Source of the DNA: Nitrososphaerota archaeon
GTDB taxonomy: Archaea; Thermoproteota; Nitrososphaeria; Nitrososphaerales; UBA57
Direction: 5' to 3'
Assembly (NCBI GenBank): GCA_016180375.1
Contig: JACPBJ010000125.1
Coordinates: forward strand, 1 to 11,154
Length of the DNA: 11,154 bases
Of this stretch, positions 6,978-11,154 are shown in pieces. The notes under the pieces were generated by a model. It saw only the letters and a program-made list of their open reading frames with translations, was not told the DNA's origin and did not search any database. Both the position numbers and the translations under genes were made by a program. Within the stretch, counting starts at the first letter, position 1; each line of letters opens with the position of its first letter.

Positions 6978-6987
6978 TAATTTAAAG
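6978..6987 (-). promoter_or_regulatory. TATA box for the SecB-like gene
   Basis: On the minus strand this reads ctttaaatta, close to the archaeal TATA consensus. Its centre is about 49 nt above the ATG at 6934. Initiation about 25 nt downstream would leave a leader of some 23 nt, enough to include the Shine-Dalgarno site, so promoter and ribosome site agree. Confidence 0.6.
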
Positions 6988-7004
6988 GGTGTTCGGAGTG
7001 CAAC

Positions 7005-7013
7005 TCTATATCT
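7005..7013 (+). promoter_or_regulatory. Possible TATA box for the MoxR/VWA pair
   Basis: The sequence tctatatct is the best TATA-like element in the 138-bp divergent gap on the plus strand. It lies about 64 nt before the TTG at 7073, implying a leader near 36 nt, but no clear Shine-Dalgarno sequence is seen, so the promoter and possibly the start codon are uncertain. Confidence 0.25.
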
Positions 7014-7072
7014 GTAATCCATAACTGTTAATTGGTCAATAAGCACGAAAGCCACTACAGGGTACCAGGACC

Positions 7073-8074
7073 TTGGGGAACGATATCCGTGTAAAAGCTG
7101 ACGGTGCAGGAGCGAGACTAACGGTCAAACTTTCGGTCACGCCTAAAGTAGGGGTAGAGTCACTAAAAGCAAAGTACGGAGTAACTAAGTACGACCTTGG
7201 TTTGGGGTATGCCCTTCCTGAATCACTTAAGGCGCTCGTGCCACGGAATGCACCGGAATATGTTGAATCAGGTAATCAATACGTAGAAAGGATTATGCGC
7301 GCCCTCTACTTCTTCAAACAGTGTTCGCTCATAGGCCCCAGCGGCACAGGTAAAACCCACATCGTGTACCTCGTCTCGGAAATATCTGGGCTTCCCCTCT
7401 GGGAGGTTAACTGCGGGCTTCAGACCTCCGTCTATGATCTCTTTGGTCGGTTTGTTGGCTTGGGCAAAGAGAACTGGATTGATGGGCAGATAGTCTCATG
7501 GTGTAGGTATGGCGGAATTCTGTATCTTGATGAGGCCAACATGATGAAGCAGGACGTAGCTACTAGACTAAACCCCCTTCTCGATACGAGAGGCCATCTG
7601 GTTTTGACCGAAAAGGATAACGAGATCATCCCAAGGCATCAAAACGGTTACGTGATCATAAGTATGAACCCATACTCTGCAGAGTTCGCTGGGACCAAGC
7701 CGCTTAACGCAGCCTTTAGGAGAAGGATGAGCGTTTGGATAGATTTTGATTACCTGAGCGTAGGTTCGAGGTTGTCACAGGACGAGGTGGAGCTTATCAG
7801 CAAGAGGGCCAAGATACCCCTTGAAACAGGTGAGAAACTGGTGAGGGTTGCCGCTGAGCTTAGAAAGCTCTATAAAAACGGCGACCTTCCGTATGCCCCA
7901 TCTGTAGGTGACCTAGTCAACTGGGCTGTATTAGTAGCAGATGGCCTTAGCCCCTCAGCAGCAGCCGAAGAGACCCTAGTCTCTGTGACTTCTGATGACC
8001 CAGAAGTTCAGAACAGCGTGAGAAGGATTTTGCAGATGATTCTTGGGACCCATGATACGGCAGTGAAAAAATGA
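7073..8074 (+). CDS. MoxR-type AAA+ ATPase
   Basis: A 333-residue AAA+ ATPase of the MoxR group (like CbbQ, NorQ and GvpN), which remodel or load metal into partner complexes together with a VWA protein. Walker A is GPSGTGKT (88-95), Walker B is LYLDEAN (D153, E154), sensor 1 is SMNP with N199, and an Arg cluster FRRR (215-218) sits where the arginine finger is expected. A helical C-terminal part completes the module. All ATPase residues are intact. The N-terminal 60 residues are less typical and may contact a client. The start is TTG, with no close alternative. The stop overlaps the next start as ATGA, so it is translationally coupled to the VWA protein. The client protein is not evident from the neighbours. 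Confidence 0.92.
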   Translation: MGNDIRVKADGAGARLTVKLSVTPKVGVESLKAKYGVTKYDLGLGYALPESLKALVPRNAPEYVESGNQYVERIMRALYFFKQCSLIGPSGTGKTHIVYLVSEISGLPLWEVNCGLQTSVYDLFGRFVGLGKENWIDGQIVSWCRYGGILYLDEANMMKQDVATRLNPLLDTRGHLVLTEKDNEIIPRHQNGYVIISMNPYSAEFAGTKPLNAAFRRRMSVWIDFDYLSVGSRLSQDEVELISKRAKIPLETGEKLVRVAAELRKLYKNGDLPYAPSVGDLVNWAVLVADGLSPSAAAEETLVSVTSDDPEVQNSVRRILQMILGTHDTAVKK

Positions 8075-9771
8075 AGCTTCTCGATTACGCTTGGAATACT
8101 GCTACTAGCGTATCCCAGAGGGACCACAATAGCCTCAGGCTAATCTTGGATGAAGAGCTTTCATACCCACTTCTCTCCCGTGATACAAGGGGATATGTAA
8201 TCAGGCTTCCTGTCCCTCGCCGTGTTAAAGGCGGTTTCTACATGCTTCACGGGTTATATTTTGATGAGGATGAAACCTCTTGGACAAGCTTGTGGAGGCT
8301 ATTCAAAGCTTCACTATACCATACCAGCCTCCATGCTGCGTACTCTGATTTTCAGAGCTACTCGGCTTGGGCTAAGGAGAAGGACCTGACAGCGTCAACA
8401 TTCACTGTCGCCCTTATCGAGGATGTCAAGATAACAATGGAAGCAGCGAGAAGATGGCAGGGTCTTCTAAGCGATATAGCCTATGCAAATTACATTTCGT
8501 CTCTTAGGATAACTAACCCCGATGACATCGGTAATAGGCCCTTACGTTTTGCCACGAAACTATTGACAAAGGTTTTCGGCGTATGTCGGGAAGCCAAAGA
8601 TACATCGGAGGAAGATTTCATTGTAAATAATCTGGCAAAGGGAGTTACATCCCTAGTAAGAGAGAGTATTAACAATAAGCAACAGCAGAGCTCTCTATTG
8701 CTTGAAGCTGCACAGGGTGTTTATACATCTCTTTCCAAGCAGGGAATTCTCAGGGAAATTCCCTCTCTCCCGTATACAGAGGCCCACGGCAAATGTAGCG
8801 TGTTTGACAGCAGACTGGTGGAACAGGACGGGGAATCCGACAACCTGATACAATCAGCTTGTCATGCTTTGGGTCTAGAAGGAACTACACATATTCTTGA
8901 GCCGGCTGCTGTGACTGTAGGGGAGGCCGATGAGTTTCGCCGCGAAACTAGGACAACCGAGCAGAGTCTGAACGCCTTGAGGGAACGGTACAACGGGCTC
9001 ATAGCACCCACGAAGTTGGATTCGGTAGAAATTCCCAAGGGAGATTACGGGATGTTCCTGAGGGTACGGGCAGCGATGTCAGGACCCATAAGAAGCATCA
9101 GGGATCGTCTTAGACAGATCCGAAATGTATCCGATGAGACTCCTGGACATGAAAGTGGGCAGGTTGATACTCAGGCGGCTATTCAGGTTATAGCATCAGA
9201 AAGCGTAAGGAGTGATATCTTTCAGAGGGAAGAATTCGTGCACAAAGATGAAGCGTGGGCTATATTAATCGATTCAAGCAAGAGCATATCAACTTTCGCG
9301 CATGAAGTTAAAGGTATAGCCACATGCCTGGCAGAAGTGGCAAAGGACCTCATACCGTCACGAAATCGATGGGGCCTCTTTGGTTTCAACAATTCGTTGC
9401 AAATCATCAAGGACTTTCAGGAACCCTACTCCATAGAGTGCAAGGCCCGAATAGGCGGTCTAACCCAGCAATACTCGACGTTACTTCCTGATGCTATGCT
9501 CGCATGTTATAAGGCCCTATCGGCTATCCCGGTTGACAATAGAATACTGATGGTCGTATCGGATGGCTACCCAACGGGGTACGCCAATATAGAGAAGACC
9601 CTGGTCTCAACCGTGGAAAAGATATCAAAATCAGGTGTTTTGCTCATGGGCGTCGGTGCCGACAACCCTGCAATACGGGACTACTTTACTGTGAGCTGCG
9701 TACTTGAGAATCCCTATCAAATGATGAAATTCTTCGCCAAATCCTATCTTGAATTATCCTCGATGTTCTAG
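8071..9771 (+). CDS. VWA-domain partner of MoxR ATPase (NorD/CbbO/CoxE-like)
   Basis: A 566-residue protein with a C-terminal von Willebrand A domain, about residues 395-560. The metal-ion-dependent adhesion site is complete: D401-x-S403-x-S405 (DSSKS), T470 and D498 (VVSDG). The N-terminal 370 residues are mostly helical and not recognised in detail, as in NorD, CbbO and CobT-like partners, where the VWA domain docks a MoxR ring onto its client. No signal peptide or membrane segment is seen, so it acts in the cytoplasm. Translation is coupled to the ATPase gene through ATGA. Its TAG stop shares the same CTAG with the stop of the convergent gene. Family and pairing are firm; the client is unknown. 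Confidence 0.9.
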   Translation: MKLLDYAWNTATSVSQRDHNSLRLILDEELSYPLLSRDTRGYVIRLPVPRRVKGGFYMLHGLYFDEDETSWTSLWRLFKASLYHTSLHAAYSDFQSYSAWAKEKDLTASTFTVALIEDVKITMEAARRWQGLLSDIAYANYISSLRITNPDDIGNRPLRFATKLLTKVFGVCREAKDTSEEDFIVNNLAKGVTSLVRESINNKQQQSSLLLEAAQGVYTSLSKQGILREIPSLPYTEAHGKCSVFDSRLVEQDGESDNLIQSACHALGLEGTTHILEPAAVTVGEADEFRRETRTTEQSLNALRERYNGLIAPTKLDSVEIPKGDYGMFLRVRAAMSGPIRSIRDRLRQIRNVSDETPGHESGQVDTQAAIQVIASESVRSDIFQREEFVHKDEAWAILIDSSKSISTFAHEVKGIATCLAEVAKDLIPSRNRWGLFGFNNSLQIIKDFQEPYSIECKARIGGLTQQYSTLLPDAMLACYKALSAIPVDNRILMVVSDGYPTGYANIEKTLVSTVEKISKSGVLLMGVGADNPAIRDYFTVSCVLENPYQMMKFFAKSYLELSSMF

Positions 9772-10283
9772 ACGACCTGAAAGTCTGCTGAAAAACTGAA
9801 CTCTTGGGGCCTCGTATGTTGGGTATCTATGATTAACCTGTCTGGAACGCCTTCCTTTAGATATAGAGTGTAGGAAGCTCTGTCTGGAACACCAAGGTTT
9901 TCGATACCTTCAAGGGACTTCAACGATTCTGTTGTTCGTGATAATTTGAGCTTGACCTCCTCGAAGGCAGCAAGAAGAACTTCTGTAATTCCACCGCTCG
10001 GATCGCTCGTGTTGACCAGCATTGGCCCCATTTCAGCCCATCCCTTCGACGTAGCCTTGCCTTTCCCCTTCTGATTTTTGCGAATATCTTTCTCCTTCGG
10101 AGCCTCTGCTCCTTGCTGTTGTGGATTGCGGATGACGTCGCCTAACCACTCTCCATATTTATCGGCTTCTCGTTGATAATAATCTAATAAATCCTTGATG
10201 TAACTCCTTAGCCCCTCTTTGGAGTAAAAAACCTTCAGGCCAAAAGCCAGCTGTACCTCGCGTATCATCGAGGTGAGCCTCAC
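9768..10283 (-). CDS. Unrecognised protein with helical N-terminus and Lys-rich linker
   Basis: A 171-residue protein I do not recognise. Residues about 1-52 look helical, including YIKDLLDYYQREADKYGEWL. Residues about 53-78 form a polar Gln/Lys-rich linker (PKEKDIRKNQKGKGK) likely to be flexible. The remainder holds a helix (EVLLAAFEEVKLKL) and a strand-rich end (ASYTLYLKEGV, RLIIDTQ, FSFSADFQVV). No catalytic motif, membrane segment or signal peptide is visible. The start is GTG, sharing a base with the upstream stop (TAGTG), so it is coupled to the 166-residue gene before it; an in-frame ATG five codons later is an alternative. It is convergent with the VWA gene and overlaps it by four bases. 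It may be an accessory factor of the MoxR/VWA system, which is inference from location only. Confidence 0.75.
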   Translation of the reverse strand: MRLTSMIREVQLAFGLKVFYSKEGLRSYIKDLLDYYQREADKYGEWLGDVIRNPQQQGAEAPKEKDIRKNQKGKGKATSKGWAEMGPMLVNTSDPSGGITEVLLAAFEEVKLKLSRTTESLKSLEGIENLGVPDRASYTLYLKEGVPDRLIIDTQHTRPQEFSFSADFQVV

Positions 10284-10783
10284 TACTCGCTCGCAATAGA
10301 GCTTCTGACTACGTCTAATTCCCCTATCTCTTGCTTTGCTGGCTTAAGCACCGTCTTAGTTTTCTTGAGCTCCTTCATTATCCTTTCCAGGAGGCCAACC
10401 CTATCTGAAAGGGCCCCTCTCCTCTCTGAAATCTGCCGTCTAAGCTTTGGAGAGCAGTCTTGGATGACAGCGAGAACATTCAGGGGAGGGAACTCGAGAA
10501 GCAGCTTGGACTTCACATTCTCTTTTCCACCGATCATCACAACAACGGCCTCAGACAACAAGTACGCTTCCTTGACATCAACGATGGGATACCCAATTGC
10601 CTCGGGACTTACCGGGATTGCCGCCCCAACCTCCGAGAGGAGGAGTTTCAATGTATCCACAAGATTTTCTATATGGCTACGCTCCATTTGTTCCAATTCA
10701 GAAATCTGAGCGAATTCAGCATGAAGCTCTTTCAGCTCCTCTACAATATTTGCCTTAGGAAGGTTAGGCTTTTCGTCTGTCAT
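10283..10783 (-). CDS. Unrecognised protein with helix-core-helix layout
   Basis: A 166-residue cytoplasmic protein I do not recognise. A long, charged helix with coiled-coil character is likely at about residues 12-52 (ELKELHAEFAQISELEQMER). A hydrophobic, strand-rich core follows at about 57-112 (AYLLSEAVVVMIGG, SKLLLEFPPLNVLAVI). A second charged helix lies at about 115-152 (RRQISERRGALSDRVGLLERIMKEL). This helix-strand-helix order is reminiscent of prefoldin-like chaperones, but no family motif confirms it. The ATG is preceded by only a weak agga. A faint TATA-like aggctaataa lies about 31 nt upstream on the minus strand. It is the first gene of a two-gene unit, with the next start overlapping its stop. 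Expression as a protein is likely; function is unknown. Confidence 0.75.
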   Translation of the reverse strand: MTDEKPNLPKANIVEELKELHAEFAQISELEQMERSHIENLVDTLKLLLSEVGAAIPVSPEAIGYPIVDVKEAYLLSEAVVVMIGGKENVKSKLLLEFPPLNVLAVIQDCSPKLRRQISERRGALSDRVGLLERIMKELKKTKTVLKPAKQEIGELDVVRSSIASE

Positions 10784-10887
10784 ATCCTGTTTGGTTCCCG
10801 TCGCGTAGCGTTATTAGCCTTATGAATTCGTACTCTAGTTTCGGGATATGGTTATCTCGATTTAGGTATCGTAGAAGCACATATCAG

Positions 10888-10897
10888 ACATATAATT
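10888..10897 (+). promoter_or_regulatory. TATA-like box with no assigned gene
   Basis: The sequence acatataatt resembles an archaeal TATA box. Initiation about 25-28 nt downstream would fall near 10918-10921, at the edge of a foldable stretch and of an in-frame TTG at 10921. It sits in a region with no confident gene, so it may mark a small RNA or tiny gene, or be chance in AT-rich DNA. Confidence 0.3.
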
Positions 10898-10917
10898 CAT
10901 TGCACCATCTGGTCGAC

Positions 10918-11032
10918 TTATTGAAGCTGCGGTTGCCCACCAAACCTTTCGGGCATTTCGACCTTCCTCAGGTTATTAGAAGACCTGCGCAAGAGAATAA
11001 GGCAGCTCGCTTGATTTTCAAAGAATTTTTTT
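10918..11032 (+). ncRNA. Possible small structured RNA (speculative)
   Basis: Between a TATA-like box and a T7 run, three short helices can be drawn in nested order: agctgc (10925-10930) with gcagct (11002-11007) enclosing tgccc/gggca (10934-10938 with 10951-10955) and caggt/acctg (10969-10973 with 10983-10987). Together this would make a three-way junction of about 83 nt. The helices are only five or six pairs and could be chance. Alternatives are a 40-residue leaderless protein from the TTG at 10921 to the stop at 11043, or no gene. No known RNA family is recognised. Confidence 0.22.
11026..11032 (+). terminator. T-run, possible archaeal terminator
   Basis: Seven consecutive T residues follow the foldable stretch. 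Archaeal RNA polymerase can stop at such runs without a hairpin. It would end a plus-strand transcript started near 10920; no plus-strand gene ends here with confidence. Confidence 0.35.
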
Positions 11033-11064
11033 GTGTGAGATGATTTAGGCTTGCACCTCCTTAG

Positions 11065-11154
11065 GATCTGAAGCAATTAGAAATCGAATTTGATGATGAG
11101 AGGCTCTATTCCCAAGAATATTTCCCAAACTCCCTAGGCTTCGGTGAGTCTAAG
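11065..11154 (+). other. Open frame running off the window edge (possible partial gene)
   Basis: Thirty sense codons from the TAG at 11062-11064 to the window end read with protein-like composition (KQLEIEFDDERLYSQEYF). No ATG, GTG or TTG is available in this frame, and the frame above carries stops at 11041 and 11062, so it would have to be a broken remnant or use an unusual start. On the minus strand, 11106-11153 is also open and could be the last 15 residues of a gene entering from the right (ending EFGKYSWE, TAG). The rest of 10784-11154 outside the features listed shows nothing firm. Confidence 0.15.

Noticed and set aside
7073..8074. GvpN of a gas vesicle cluster
   Set aside because: The ATPase is MoxR-like as GvpN is, but no gvpA, gvpF/L, gvpK or gvpO gene is seen, and a VWA partner is not usual in gas vesicle clusters.
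10925..11007. A tRNA gene
   Set aside because: The closing stem and length are roughly tRNA-like, but there is no T-arm consensus next to the acceptor-like stem and no 5-bp stem with 7-nt anticodon loop.
10822..11043. A 73-residue plus-strand reading frame from ATG
   Set aside because: No clear promoter precedes the ATG, and the only TATA-like box lies inside the frame. The translation matches nothing I recognise, so it is not called as a gene.
10918..11076. A 52-residue minus-strand reading frame from a TTG
   Set aside because: No promoter or properly spaced ribosome site supports it; the aggagg it contains lies inside the frame, after the start codon. The composition is unremarkable.

Overview
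The window looks archaeal, probably from the TACK group (a Nitrososphaeria- or Bathyarchaeia-like lineage). The evidence is single-domain KaiC/RadA-like ATPases, a DUF835-type membrane protein, an HTH_45-type winged helix, a UbiA/polyprenyl-synthase pair, a SecB-like protein of the type found in archaea, frequent TTG starts, and TATA-like boxes about 30 nt before start codons, which suggests leaderless transcripts. The lineage assignment is inference; no marker gene is present. No mobile element, CRISPR array, rRNA or tRNA was seen.

Left half (17-6416): a TTG-started KaiC-like ATPase (minus strand) is divergent from an apparent operon of a double-HTH Lrp-like regulator, a UbiA-family prenyltransferase and a polyprenyl diphosphate synthase (892-3867), joined by overlapping ends. 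A second KaiC-like ATPase (3927-4616) follows. Nine bases later comes a seven-helix membrane protein whose cytoplasmic end looks like DUF835, a degenerate KaiC/RecA-like fold. A small winged-helix regulator (6114-6416) has its own strong TATA box. This reads as a signalling island (membrane sensor, KaiC ATPases and DNA-binding proteins) around an isoprenoid biosynthesis operon that probably makes a prenylated lipid or quinone.

Right half (6494-10783): a SecB-like protein (minus strand) is divergent from a MoxR-type AAA+ ATPase and a VWA/MIDAS protein joined by an ATGA overlap. Two unrecognised minus-strand proteins, one with predicted helices on both sides of a globular core and one with a Lys-rich linker, converge on the VWA gene so that both stop codons share one CTAG. 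MoxR/VWA pairs usually act as metal-insertion or complex-remodelling machines on a neighbouring client. No usual client (Rubisco, NO reductase, CO dehydrogenase, gas vesicle protein) is visible, so this is the best candidate for an undescribed system.

Right edge (10784-11154): no confident gene. It holds a weak promoter-like box, a stretch that can form three short helices, a T7 run, and short open frames, one running off the end. A small RNA or a tiny protein is possible but unproven.
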